NCBI RefSeq assembly: GCF_001625305.1 | Contig: NW_017803379.1 | Coordinates: 2,701,249-2,765,248 of the forward strand | DNA from: Branchiostoma belcheri | Taxonomy: Eukaryota; Chordata; Leptocardii; Amphioxiformes; Branchiostomatidae | DNA length: 64,000 bases | Direction of reading: 5' to 3' | Shown: piece after piece, positions 10,082-22,010 of the stretch | How positions within the stretch are numbered: the stretch's first letter is position 1 | Layout of the letters: every line of letters starts with the position of its first letter | Position numbers and translations under genes: made by a program | Notes under the pieces: generated by a model | Databases searched by the model: none | What the model saw: the letters and a program-made list of their open reading frames with translations, nothing else | What the model was told of the DNA's origin: nothing

Positions 10082-12438
10082 AACGCGCTCATCCGCCGCA
10101 GTGACGTTTAGAGAACACTAACAGTAAACATGTAAACGTATAAACGAAGCATTGAGAGAAGTTTTCGAAAGGACTGGAGCGGCCGAAAAGGGAACGTGGG
10201 AAACTGGTCGCCGACGTACGGACAAAGGACAGGAAGAAACCAAGAATGGAGAAACAAAAATACTCCAGATTTTTTAAAAGATGATATGTTTCGTGAGATG
10301 CTATTTCAACAAGAACTGCAAATAGATGACCGAGCAATATTAAAGTGCACTTGTTCCCCTTCATGCAAAAGTTGCAATAGATATGTCATATGATAATATA
10401 TTGAGTCACAATCAAAGTAATATTTGACCACTTGCACATAAGTACATTTGTATCTTCACAATATATGTTGCACATATGTATATATTTCTATAACATAGAG
10501 ACAAATGAGGTGATGGGTGGTGTTGATTTTGTGTGTGTTCTATCTATGATATCCATCCTGCCAACTAGCTAGTGCCAACCATTTCTATATGAGACTGATG
10601 CTTTATGTATGATTCACTTCTGAGACCCCAAAGATACCAATGGTTAATAACTACAATCCATGATGCCAGCGTTTTCCTAGATGTTGTTTGAATTATTTCG
10701 AGAGCACATGTAGCACGTAAAACATGTAATGGTTCAATAATTCTATCAACATGGCCAAGACACAAATGTACAAGTGAATGTGTTGTATTTTAGAACAAGT
10801 TCAAACTTTGCTCGCTTTGAGAACAGCGAGTAACGAAGAAACAGATAACGGACGAACAAACCATAAAACGAACAAACAAATGTGCATTCTGACTTTGCTG
10901 CACCGTATTTATGTAAACATGTTGTGAAGGCGCTCTTCTTTTGACAATAAAGTGCATTTAAGTCGACTAACCTCCGATTGCACGTGCATGACTGTTTGCA
11001 TTCTCTTCATGGAAGACTGTCATTTGGTGGCCATAATTTGGTTACCTGGTGTTCCATAACACATTAATACATTTACTTAAATCTTTTATCTGAAGACAAA
11101 GTTTGAGAACAATTGACTCCACGCCAAATGAAATTGAATTTTCTGCCAACATACTACAAAACAAAACGTCACACTTTCCCACGACGGTGTCGATATAATG
11201 TTCTCAATACATATCATTTCCCCTTAGGGCCCAAACTTTCAGTTGTCGCCGGAAGTATTTATTTTGTAAAGTAAGGGGTCAACCATGCACATCAAACACG
11301 TCATGGGGTCGTCCGGTGTTAAGGGGCGGGGCTGTCAATGATTGACAGGGTAATTGCAAGCCTACAAACAATGACGACATCAGTTATATATGTCGTGGGC
11401 AGGCCTGTCATGGGGATTTCTACTAGTTTCGTGACGAAATAAAATCCCCACCTTGTATCTGGTACCAACCGGTTCAGAAAGGCTTGGTCAGCTGCCAAAA
11501 GCGGATGTTTCAGAGAATATTGTCTCGCGCTAGCAAGCGTAACGTTAGAACTTCCTGTCTCAGTCTTCCAAAATTCGGAGAGCAAACAGTGATCTACACG
11601 GAATTTCCAATAGACTGACTACAGGCCTTTAATAGCTAATTGCTGTGACCTAAGTTTTGCCTGTGCGGGACCTGGCGTATTTCTGCTGACAAGCTTGGTG
11701 AGTGATGCAATATTTGATAGCTAGTGACCAGAGCTAACGTACACAATCCAACCAACACAGGGCTTCGTATCGTAATTATCACGACTAATGGGTGTACCTA
11801 TAACATACTACATGTATTGCCAATGCCACAACAACAGTCTGTTACCTCAAGCAAGGAGGTTAACTCCATGCCTCAAGTGAATCTTGTATGAATCTTGTAC
11901 GACGTAGTATCGTTAGATATTTCTGATACTAGTACGCAAAACTGCTGCCTTGTACTTTTTCTTACCTTGATCGGCTAATGTCATCAGTTCTTATGTCGTA
12001 ACATCAATTGTCATGTACGATTCTACAATAGCTTAGCAAATTTCTTTACAGACAATCTCTTTTTAACAGGTGGTTGTGAATAGAGAACTTTGCTATTCAT
12101 TCATTCACCAACCTGATGAAATTATTTACGGATTCTACAAGTCTATTCATTATTTCCGACGGTCCGAACTTGAAGAACTATTCTGAAAACGTCTTTTTTT
12201 CGACCTCCGAGTGCCATTCACATGATCTTGGAGCGTAACTTTCACTATGTATGCGCACCCCACATCTGCTCCTGAATATTTGTGTAAACAACGCTGACCT
12301 TTGACAGGTGACCTGTCCCACTTTCACACGGGTAGGGTCCGAGCCGCAAGGCATCGGCGTGCTCCAGCATATGTGAGCGGGGAAGTCTTTTAATAGACTA
12401 CGATCATTCAACATTTCAGAACGTCTGTAGTTGTGACG
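10082..12438. other. ROCO 3' UTR and intergenic region up to the DAO start
   Basis: AATAAA at 10946-10951 is a likely polyadenylation signal for the ROCO gene, about 870 bases after the stop. Between 11300 and 12438 there is no recognisable coding frame. A possible non-coding first exon of the oxidase gene ends near 11698 (AAGCTTG|GTGAGT), with an acceptor at 12419 (ATTTCAG) 19 bases before its ATG. This is only a splice-site pattern. Confidence 0.45.
12065..12125 (+). repeat. Dispersed short repeat (copy 1; relative at 42360-42480)
   Basis: The segment from CAGGTGGTTGTGAATAG through CACCAACCTGATGAAAT matches, on the opposite strand, 42370-42432. The two copies share about 50 bases with few differences. 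The family end carries CTGATGA, the conserved 5' core box of hammerhead-like motifs. Confidence 0.7.
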
Positions 12439-15166
12439 ATGAAGGTGGCTGTTGTTGGAGGCGGGGTGATCGGGCTGTCGTCTGCGCTGTGTGTGAAGGA
12501 GCGGTGTCCGCAGGCGGAGCTGACGGTGGTAGCGGGCGAGTTTACTCCCAACACGACAGGGGACGGGGCCGCCGGAATCTGGCAACCTCCGCTCTGGAAC
12601 GTCACGCAACAAGAACTGTCAGTGTTTACTGCTTGCTTTGTTAGTAGAGACTATAGATAAGATACCTAACGTTAACTGTCGGGTCAATCGCCCGACAATG
12701 TAACGTCACTCAGTGTATCCGACCCAGTGAACTTTTGAACCATTCGCTTGAGTGAGTAAATTGCAGCCTACAGGGTAAATGCCCATAGAAGCAGATATTC
12801 ACTACAGTGACTGTAATCTTCTTCCCCCAATAATCAATTGAATATAGAATGTCGGTCTAGTGAATCGTTAAAAAACTTTGCACTAGAGTAGCTTATTGAT
12901 ACATTTTGCGAAAATGTTACATTCAACTTGCAACATTGCAGTTAACTCGATCTACCAGAACGAATTAAGCAGAACTTTCTCCGTGCGTGTGTTTCAGACC
13001 GTGGCTGCAGTGGACGTTTGACTACCTGTCCCGACTGTACAAGACTGAATTCTCACACCAGATCGGCCTGTTCTGCCAGTCAGGATACAATGTGTTCACA
13101 GAGGAAGTACCGGTAATAAAATCACGTCTGACGATATGCTGTATTTTGTTGCAGTATTTGTTTACCTGTAATATAGAATAAACTGGGCCAAATGTATGTG
13201 CAACTCTTTAAAACATCGAACTAATCCATTTTGTCCTGACATACGAGTTGTAACCTGTTCCAGGACCCCCCTTGGAAAGACATCGTGCTGGGCTTCAGAC
13301 ATCTGACGGAAGAAGAACTCAAGAGGTTTCCAGGATACAGGTATTTTTTCAGGACTCCGCAGCTATGAAAGATTTAAAACACGCATTGGATGCATGCCAA
13401 GTGTATCGAAAGTGTACTTCCCCTTCTGTTGAGAGTCGCGAAATCGTGCGTTGTATGTTATGTTTCATTAAATGTTTTTGTCTACATTACACAGTATAAA
13501 TTCTTTTAAACATTTATTAAGTTGTCTCGCTGATATTGAAGAATTGCTGACGTTCTTCCTTGGTGTTACAGCTATGGATGGTTTGAAACTACTCTGATGT
13601 TGGAATGCAAGTCGTACTTGCCGTGGCTGACTCAAAGGTATGGCGTTGTTTAAGATTTCTAATCAAAATATGATAACATTCACAACTTGTCATCTATGTC
13701 TATATAGTTCTTCGCTTCTGAAAGTGAGTTTTTCAATTCCTCTTTTGTGATGATCCTTCACAGGCTGAAGGAGAAAGGAATCAAGTTTGAACAGAGAATG
13801 ATCGCTAGTCTTTCGGAGGTTAGTGACAGTCTTTATGTCATTTAGAAGCTGCTAATGAATTTTTACCAAATGGCTTGTATCATGAGTGGAAGTTTCGAAT
13901 GATGTATGCAACTTTTTATGATTTGTCTTGACTATGGCTTAACAGTTGTATATGAAGCATAACTAATATATTTACAAGAAATATTCGTTGGAAAAGCTTG
14001 AAGTGTACAGAAGGCATGTACGCATGTTTAATTTTCTGATTCCCTGTGCAGGTCTGCAGAGATTACGATGTTGTCATAAACTGCTCTGGATTGTCGGCTA
14101 GAACACTGGTGAACGACCAGGAAGTCCAACCTGGGCGGGGCCAGATAGTTAGAGTAGGCAACAGTCTTGTTAATAACAATTGTCAGTCATTCTGAGATTC
14201 GTTTTTCTTTTACCAGTAACCTTTCCTTTGAGCTTGTCCATTTGTGTATTTGAGTATTGTAAAGAGTGGGTCTCATTATTTCTGTCATTTGGTGTTGCCC
14301 TGAACAGGTTCATGCCCCTTGGGTCAAACACTTCATCCTCACTCATGACATGGGCACAGCAACCTACAACACTCCCTACATCATTCCTGGGTAAGTTTTC
14401 CTCAGAGAAAAAATGTCAAATTTGCTTTTTCATTATTTATTATCATCCAACCAGATTAATTATGATTGTCAGGCAATTATGACTTGTTTTGAGATAAGTG
14501 TTGGATAAGTTTCTTGTAAATCCATCAGAAGTTTTGAGGCAACAATTATTAAAAATCATTAACGTTACAATTTTAATTGTTGGTATAGGATAAATACAGT
14601 GGCATTGGGTGGCCTAAACCAGATAGGTGACTGGGATACTGGATGGAGGGAAGAGGATGAGAAGAATATATGGCATGGTGCTGTTCAACTGATACCTTCG
14701 CTAAAGGTGGGTTGACTGGACGTTTTCCTCAACACATTTTCGATTTTCTGTCTAAAAATTACTCATTCTTGAACATGTTTACACTGATCAGGCTTAACTT
14801 ACAGTTGTGTGGCAGCTTTGTCAGGTTGTGTAATGTTTATGTTACGGCAATGCTGCTGTCAAGTTAGAGTCATGCTTACCTTCCTAAACAAATTCAAATG
14901 TAAACAGAAGTCATCTTTTTGTATCTTGACTGTAGGGAGCTCGGGTTCTCGGCAAGTGGACGGGCCTGCGTCCTGTGAGAGAGCGGATAAGGATTGAGCG
15001 GGAAACAGTGAACGACACCCCCGTCATCCACAACTATGGGCACGGTGGTTACGGAGTCACCTACCATTGGGGATGTGCATTACAGGCGGCCTCCCTCGCT
15101 GCTAAAGCTATGGATGAAGTAGCTGCCAAAACGTCTTCCTCCAGAGTTGTCAAATCTCGTTATTGA
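12439..15166 (+). CDS. DAO: D-amino-acid oxidase, FAD-dependent
   Basis: Exons 12439-12617, 12998-13112, 13264-13340, 13572-13637, 13764-13818, 14052-14153, 14308-14390, 14589-14706 and 14936-15166 join to 341 residues, close to the usual ~345. The enzyme oxidises neutral D-amino acids to 2-oxo acids, ammonia and hydrogen peroxide. The N-terminus [14 protein letters not shown] is the FAD-binding Rossmann GxGxxG loop. [38 protein letters not shown] (the two active-site tyrosines), GLRPVR (substrate-carboxylate Arg) and NYGHGGYG match D-amino-acid oxidase better than D-aspartate oxidase, which has a different sequence after YGHG. ATG 12439 is preferred over an in-frame GTG at 12433. The C-terminus is SRY, not a canonical peroxisomal SKL-type signal. 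Confidence 0.93.
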
Positions 15167-16165
15167 TTCTACTGTACTGGTTTCTAACCAGTTTAGATAT
15201 TTCTGAGTTGACAAAATTGAATGAGCGGTGAAAAAGTCTTCATGTTCAGAGGCCAAGTCATGTAGATGTGTCATAAAGAGATACAGTGCTTTAGATTGTT
15301 GTACGAAGAAAAACAAAATGTTTCAATTGATACGATTATGTTTATAGAAGTTGTATTGATATACTTGTATTGCATATCAATTTGACATAAGTTTCTATAT
15401 CACACCAAGGACATTATACAGAGACCTTGATCACACATATAACATATCGAATACTGTCGTCTTGCTGACTTCAGGGTCAAATAGGTTTACTGTAACGTTA
15501 CTTGCATTTGTAATTATTTATTGTGTAATTAAAAAAAATCAAAATACATGTAACGTTACTTGAAGTTTCACTCATGTTATCTGTATCCTCATTATATGTT
15601 GTCTGACCTTCACCTCCTCCATCATTACCTCAATGAAAAGTGGCCTGCAGGGTGATTTGAGCTTCTGATTTATAAATAAATGTTCAAATGAATAAATAAA
15701 TGAACAAACAAACAAATAAACATAATTGTAAAGATTGCATTGCCTCCGTCAATTATCATGTAATACTGAGACTAGGTTGCAGTGCTAGAAAACTGCTAGC
15801 TGTCAGAATGCCACGAAGCTAGCTGGAGGCTACGTCAGCACAGGGCCGGACCCCATATCTGCTTGGAGATGACGAAACTCCAGTGTGAGACCACAGCTAC
15901 GCCGATCGGTGGCTTGCACGACGTCGCACCACGTGGTAGTCTTCTTGGCCTGTATACAAATTAATAACAGGATAAAAGACGTAAATTTGAAGTAAGTGAA
16001 TACCGTAGGTACAGACTTATTGCGTTAGCTGGTAAGTAATCTTTGTGAAGGCGGAATTCGCTGCCTTGCTGTGACTAAAACGCACAACGCCCCCCTCCCC
16101 CATCACCGGTATCCGGGAACATGCTTTTCTAATTTTGGACTTCGACCAAAGGAGCCTTGTGTAAG
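15167..16165. other. DAO 3' UTR and intergenic region
   Basis: AATAAA at 15675-15680 is a possible polyadenylation signal, within an AT-rich run of AAATAAATG/AACAAACAAA motifs (15668-15722). GTAACGTTAC-type palindromes occur near 15492 and 15551. A segment AAGGACATTATACAGAG (about 15408) recurs near 30170 and 31903. No gene is seen. The last ~150 bases are the likely promoter and 5' UTR of the next gene. Confidence 0.4.
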
Positions 16166-18578
16166 ATGGAGCCGGAGAGCGGAGCAGAACCTCCAATGGT
16201 AGCTAAAGAAATGCCACAAGACCCCAAGGAGTCGGCAGAGAGCATCTTGAACGCACCAGGCGTCTTAAGGATCAAGAAGGAGTTTCTTGACTGGAACAAA
16301 CTTCTGAAGACACATCACAGCCAGCCTTCCACAGAGGGAGTCAGTCAGGGGAGTACTGGCAGTGACGACACGTCTCCACAAGGTGAGACAGGTGTGTAGT
16401 CTTTGTATATGTCATGAATCATAAGAAACTAAGTTTGGCAAAGTTAAAATGTACCACACAGGAAAGGAAAGGGGGTAAAATCAGACTACTACAGTCCTAT
16501 AAAAATTAAATATATGTGGTGACTAATAGTTTTTAAAAGGATGTGGGTACACATTGGTATGTACATGTACTCTAGCTGATCCTGTACTAGTGATGAGTAG
16601 CATAGGGCAAACATTTCAATTCTTCCAGACACAATTATAAAGATGTTATGTAATACTATCATAGCTATATATTCCTCTTTCATTAACAGAAGTGATGCAT
16701 TTTAAACTTCCTCTGTATGTCTCCTGTCATACTACTTCAGTACTAGAATGCATGTTTAATTTTTCTCATGCATGTTTAATTTTTTCTTTTCCACCAGAGC
16801 CACCAAACAAGAAGGGCAAATGGAAGAAAGCCAAAGGCCAGAACAAGCGCAGACCTCACCAGAAACCCTCGGAGCTGTGCGATGTGGTGCGCTTGTGTCC
16901 GAGCTTCCTGAAAGATCCAGACTCCTGTCAGTTTGGTGAAAAGTGTCGCTTCACCCACAGCGTTGAGGAATACCTGGCCAACAAGCCTGCAGACTTGGGG
17001 GATAAGTGTTACGTGTACGACACCCACGGCAGATGTCCCTTTGGCATCACCTGCCGTTTCGCCAAGTGCCACACAGACGACCAAAACCAGAATGTTGTGA
17101 ACCCCGACGTCTACTCTCCGGAAGCAAAGCCAACAACAAGTAATCAGCTTCCCAAGGACACACAGACAAGCTTGAGGAAGAAACAGTACAAGTTTCCCAA
17201 AAGTAACGAGTATCTCAGGGCTATAGGCAAGCTTTCAACCGCACAAGGTAGTGGTGATGACAACAGTTTCTTAGACAAGAAGAGTAGTGAAGCTGAAGAA
17301 GTCAAACCTGAAATAACAATTCATAGCACAGCCAGTGAGGCATCGGGTAATGCACAAGATAAAGTTAGTAACTGTAGAAATGGAAATGATCTCTCAACAC
17401 CAGATATACAAGGATGCACAGAGGCTACAGTGGAAAATCCTACACCGATGGAGACCAACAAGCCCTCAGGGTCTGTCACGAATGAAGATTCTATCAGGCT
17501 GATTCCCAGAGAAAGGAAGAAGTTGGACTTCGCAGACAAATTATACCTCGCACCACTAACCACGGTCGGAAATCTGCCCTTCCGCCGGATCTGCAAGGGC
17601 CTGGGGGCAGACATCACGTGTGGAGAGATGGCCATGGCTGCTAACCTGCTGCAGGGGCAGTCATCCGAGTGGGCACTGCTCAAACGTCACCAGTCTGAGG
17701 ACGTGTTCGGCGTCCAGATCTGTGGCAGCCACCCTGAGGTCATGTCCCACGCCGCTGAACTCTTGAATGAGACCATCAGCGTGGATTTTGTAGACGTAAA
17801 CGTTGGTTGTCCGATTGATCTTGTGTTCAAACGGGGCGGAGGATGTGCCTTGATGGGCAGATTGACCAAGTTTGAGCAAGTCGTGAAGGGGATGATCGGG
17901 ATGCTCGACGTACCGTTGACTGTCAAGATGCGGACGGGAATCTACGAAGAGAAGCCTTTTGCCTACAGAGTTGTTCCTCATCTCCGGGACTGGGGTGTCT
18001 CCCTCGTCACACTGCACGGGCGCTCGCGGGAGCAGCGCTACACCAAGCTGGCAGACTGGGACTACATCGCGGAGTGTGCCAAGGCGGCCAGTCCGATGCC
18101 TCTGTTCGGGAATGGCGACATCCTGTCATTCGAGGATGCCAACAGACACAGGCAGAGTACAGGAGTGGCTGGACTCATGATCGCACGAGGTGCCTTGATC
18201 AAACCCTGGATCTTCACAGAGATTAAGGAGCAGCACCACTGGGACATCTCCTCACATGAGAGGTTCCAGATTCTGAAGGACTTCTCTAACTTCGGGCTGG
18301 AACACTGGGGTTCAGATACCCAGGGTGTGGAGAAGACCAGGCGGTTCATGTTAGAGTGGCTGTCGTTCCTGTTCCGGTACGTACCAGTCGGCGTGCTGGA
18401 GCAGCCGCCACAGAAGATCAACCTCCGCCCCCCGTACTTTCTGGGCAGGGACGACCTGGAGACCCTCATGGCCAGCGGCAACTGTGCAGACTGGGTCAGG
18501 ATCAGTGAGATGCTGCTGGGACCTGCTCCGGCCAACTTCAACTTCCTTCCCAAACACAAGGCGAACTCCTACAGATAG
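16166..18578 (+). CDS. DUS3L: tRNA-dihydrouridine(47) synthase 3-like
   Basis: Exons 16166-16382 and 16798-18578, phase-1 junction, 665 residues (vertebrate DUS3L is ~650). It reduces a specific uridine in tRNA to dihydrouridine with FMN and NADPH. Order: a variable N-terminus; two CCCH zinc fingers (~100-122, CPSFLKDPDSCQFGEKC then FTH; ~137-161, CPFGITCRFAKCH); an acidic/Ser-rich linker (~165-300); and the FMN TIM-barrel beginning YLAPLTTVGNLPFRR. The catalytic cysteine is Cys410 in NVGCPIDL, followed by KRGGGCALMGR. LHGRSREQRYTKLADWDYI and the GNGDI phosphate-binding loop are present. All core motifs are intact. AATAAA at 18804-18809 is a likely poly(A) signal. Confidence 0.96.
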
Positions 18579-20273
18579 ATGACTTCTCTGAACAAACTCA
18601 TTGCATTATAACTTATATGGACTCTCCAAAGCCTTCACGACATCCTTCTAGGAAACTGTCATGTAAACCAGCATCACTGATATAATATTAGTTGTATGAT
18701 TTATTTGTTAATTGAAGATACTGCTACGTAAGAAGGCTTCTTCATTGAAATCAACTGAGAAAAAGGATGGTATGTTATGTCTCATACCATCATTTCAAAA
18801 AGAAATAAATAAAAGGGGACTAATTGTGGACATTTTGTAATATGCAAAAATACCATTGCAAAATGAACAGGTAATTTGTGCAAAGATTCATTTGAGTATA
18901 CTATTCAAGGGCTAAATTGACAAGTTTTTCAAAACTGAAAAAAAGATGTAAAATAAGGCAAGTGACAATCTGTTTGTTTTGACATTCTGTCATATTTCAC
19001 AGTGCATGAGTTGAGCTTGAGTGATAATTTTTTTTAAAGATGAAGTGATTCATCATTTTTTCTGCAAAGAAAGTTGAATGATTTCTTTTTTGACCACATG
19101 AGGATATTGCTGGAATGTAGTACTAGTATCTGGAACTATTTTCCTTAGATAAGTTATGAATGCAGATAATGTTAATAATTGAAGATACTGTTTGAATAAC
19201 AAAGAGGGATTTTATTGCCTATGCATGTGTAATTGTCAGGTAAAATACTTCTTTTGTTGTGTTTTCAGTGTAGTGAAAATGCTGAAGACAAGCTAGGCTC
19301 ATAGTATTGTAATGTTGATGATGAATTAAAAAAAAATAATGTGTAATGTCATATGCTTACACATATAGTGGAGGAAAAATTCTGTGGAGAAAAATAGGAA
19401 CATTTGTGTGGACATTTTTGTGAAAAACTGCTTAGCTGTTTTGTTTGCTATAACCCAATGCTACACTGAGTGCCTTGTAATTATACTAGTAAATACATTT
19501 ATGTATTTGCATTATCTAGTTTCTCAAGGCAAGGTTTCTCACTTCTATCTTGTGTACAATTTTCAGAATAAAATGTAATGTTGCGATAACTTACTAGTAT
19601 TGTGGCGTTTTTGTTAACCCTCTTGTTGAAAGTAAACTGAAAATTTTACGGATAAGAAAGCACACAGGGTGGTTTGGATATGTTGGTATTGGTATTGTGA
19701 GGAGATGAAAAAGTAACTGGATCTATATATGACTCAACTATATGTACAATGTACACTATACGTCGATGAAGGTTAGATATCCAGGTAATACGATACGCCA
19801 AAAAGCAGTTACTCAAGCAACTGGATATGATTTTGAAAACGTCAGACGTTATGCATATCAATCAAGAGGTTGTGCTTATAAACCTGTTTTCCCCTCTGGT
19901 CTCTCAGTCACTGACGAAAGCTAGTGGATACTAGCTGAAACGTCTGACGTTTTCAAAATCATATCCAGTTGCTTGAGTAACTGCTTTTTGGCGTAATGTA
20001 CACTATGTTTCTGAGGCAGCATTTGGTAGAAACGATGAATTTATTACAAATTGGGTCAATTTACAATGCAATTCCTGACATTTTTCACAGTTTGGCCAAA
20101 TCTTATGACTTAAATACGCAGCTTTTAAATCTTTAGTACCACTATAGATACTTCGTTCCTGTAATTTGTAAAATGTTATTCAAGAAATGATTATCTTGCG
20201 CCTGCAGTACTGTAGTTAATCGTTAGGTGCGCTGCTGCTGGGGTTACCACAGGTCATCAGAATCATCATCATC
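18579..20273. other. DUS3L 3' UTR and intergenic region
   Basis: AT-rich, without a coding frame of known type. Possible poly(A) signals at 18804-18809 and near 19567. A fold-back mobile element occupies 19760-19994. ATCATCATCATC immediately precedes the NXT start codon. Confidence 0.4.
19760..19994 (+). mobile_element. 235-bp fold-back element with 12-bp TSD and hammerhead-like hairpin
   Basis: AATGTACACTAT occurs at 19748-19759 and again at 19995-20006, flanking the element as a 12-bp target-site duplication. Inside, 19796-19850 and 19939-19993 are perfect 55-base inverted arms. The loop holds CTGACGA (about 19909), a stem AAGCTAGT/ACTAGCT, then GAAAC, which is the order of the conserved hammerhead ribozyme core boxes around stem II. 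The 5' part (GTCGATGAAGGTTAG) is shared with a shorter copy at 59253-59322. No protein is encoded, so it must be non-autonomous. Confidence 0.8.
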
Positions 20274-22010
20274 ATGGCGGCAGTAAACGTGAGTTTTGCT
20301 TGCATAAAGTAGAAATCGGTGTAAAAAAGTAGTGAACGTGCTCTTTTGAAAAATTCTAACATTATTTCCGATTGACTTGTGTCTGATAGAAGGTAGCCAA
20401 TGCATTTTTACTTCTATTTGGTCTCGAATTCTTTTCCAAACCACCAACATATTTTATGCGCCCCCCTCCCCAACAGTTTGCAAGTTTGAGTGAAAATTTT
20501 TTGTCGCTTCCAGGACTTCAAGACTAATATAGACAACGCCTGTCGGGCCGGAGAGGAGTTTTCCAAAGTTTTCTACGAGACCTTTGACAAGAGAAGACAT
20601 GTAAGTTGAGAGACACGTCATGGGATACTTAAATTAAAATCTAAACAAAAGGTTCAACATAAATTATTTGTTCACTGGTAAAAAATTCTCAACAGGTTAT
20701 GTTTTGTACATGTGTATTTTTTGCAATTTTCATGCTGTTCTTTCTAGATGTTTTAACATTATTATTTCCTCTGGAATCAGCCTGGAATTCTGAAATTAAC
20801 CTATCATTCTTACTACATGTATTAGGAATGTAACGTTACGTGGTGTTCAAATAGTCATTACTTTTTCAAGATTTCTAATACCAGTTTCTGATTTTGCAGG
20901 TTTTGAACAAGCTGTACCTGGACACAGCTAACGTCGTGTGGAATGGCAACGTAGTGAAGGGACCTCAGGAGATCACCAAGTTCCACGATAACCTACCTCA
21001 CAGTGAACACACACTCATCACACTGGACTGTCAACCACTGCCAGGTAACTTACCTCACAGTGAACACACACTCATCACACTGGACTGTCAACCACTGCCA
21101 GGTAACTTACCTCACAGTGAACACACACTCATCACACTGGACTGTCAGCCACTGCCAGGTAACTTACCTCACAGTGAACACACACTCATCACACTGGACT
21201 GTCAACCACTGCCAGGTAACTTACCTCACAGTGAACACACACTCATCACACTGGACTGTCAACCACTGCCAGGTAGGATCTGTATATACCAGTACTAGTA
21301 ATGGAACTCCAAGACTCACGGCCAGAGTACCGTGTGGCTTCAACTTCAGTCTACTTTGGCCTGCAAACCTTAAACTTTAAGGCTCAACTCCAGTGGCTTT
21401 CAGAGGCATACCACCACAGTGTATGTAGCAGGAAGCTGAGGAAGGGCTTACTCAGAGGAGTGGGTGAACAAGGGTTAGGTAGTTGACCAGTTCACCTCAC
21501 AGATTTAATGACTTAATGAGGTTTAATGATTTAATGAGGTTTAAAATACAGTTTTGTGTATGCATGTAATGATACACGAGACTTGCCATTGTAGTTATTA
21601 CAAATATGCTATAATCCATGTATTGTTGTATTATTGTTGTCAGTCATCCCAACTCTTAGAAATTGGAATTACAAAATGTATACGTAAACTTATCTAGCCT
21701 GGGTTCCATTCATATTTTTTACGCTACTATTCTGAAAAAAAAAAAAAAAAACTCAACAAACTGGAATGGCGAAACAAAAACCCAGGTTAAAACTTATCAA
21801 AGCGTTGTCATGGTTCAAAGCTATGAACTCTAAATTTTACCCACAGATGAAGCCACCCAAGGCCAGGCCACTGTACTGGTGACCACAAGCGGAACGGTCA
21901 AGTTTGAGGGGAACAACACCATGAGGTTCACACAGAACTTTACACTGACCAATCAGGGCAACGTGTGGAAAGTAGCCAGCGACTGTTTTAGGTGCCAGGA
22001 GGAGGACTGA
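20274..22010 (+). CDS. NXT1: NTF2-related export protein (NXT1/p15-like)
   Basis: Exons 20274-20288 (MAAVN), 20514-20600, 20900-21044 and 21847-22010 give 136 residues, near the ~140 of NXT1/NXT2. The protein is the small NTF2-fold partner of the mRNA export receptor NXF1 (TAP) and acts at the nuclear pore. Family marks: [35 protein letters not shown] then [20 protein letters not shown] and a WKVASDCFR end. The exon 3 donor chosen (21045) is the first of five equivalent in-frame donors created by a 57-bp tandem repeat. Use of later donors would add 19 residues per unit, up to 212 residues. AATAAA at 22481-22486 is a likely poly(A) signal. Confidence 0.93.
20989..21272 (+). repeat. Five-copy 57-bp tandem repeat across the NXT exon 3 donor
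   Basis: The 57-base unit repeats five times with almost no differences; unit 3 has one A-to-G change (CAGCC for CAACC) and unit 1 has ACCT for ACTT near its start. Each unit encodes 19 residues ([19 protein letters not shown]) and ends with a splice donor, at 21045, 21102, 21159, 21216 (GTAACT) and 21273 (GTAGGA). Because 57 is a multiple of three, the frame stays open throughout. Confidence 0.95.

Noticed and set aside
12433-12438. GTG at 12433 as the oxidase start
   Set aside because: An ATG follows six bases later and gives the usual N-terminus immediately before the FAD-binding strand.
19909-19945. Calling a functional hammerhead ribozyme outright
   Set aside because: The core boxes and stem II fit, and a weak stem III can be drawn, but the sequences that would form stem I do not pair, so activity cannot be claimed from sequence alone.
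20989-21272. CRISPR-like array
   Set aside because: The 57-bp units are contiguous with no unique spacers, lie in a eukaryotic gene and encode part of NXT; this is a tandem duplication.
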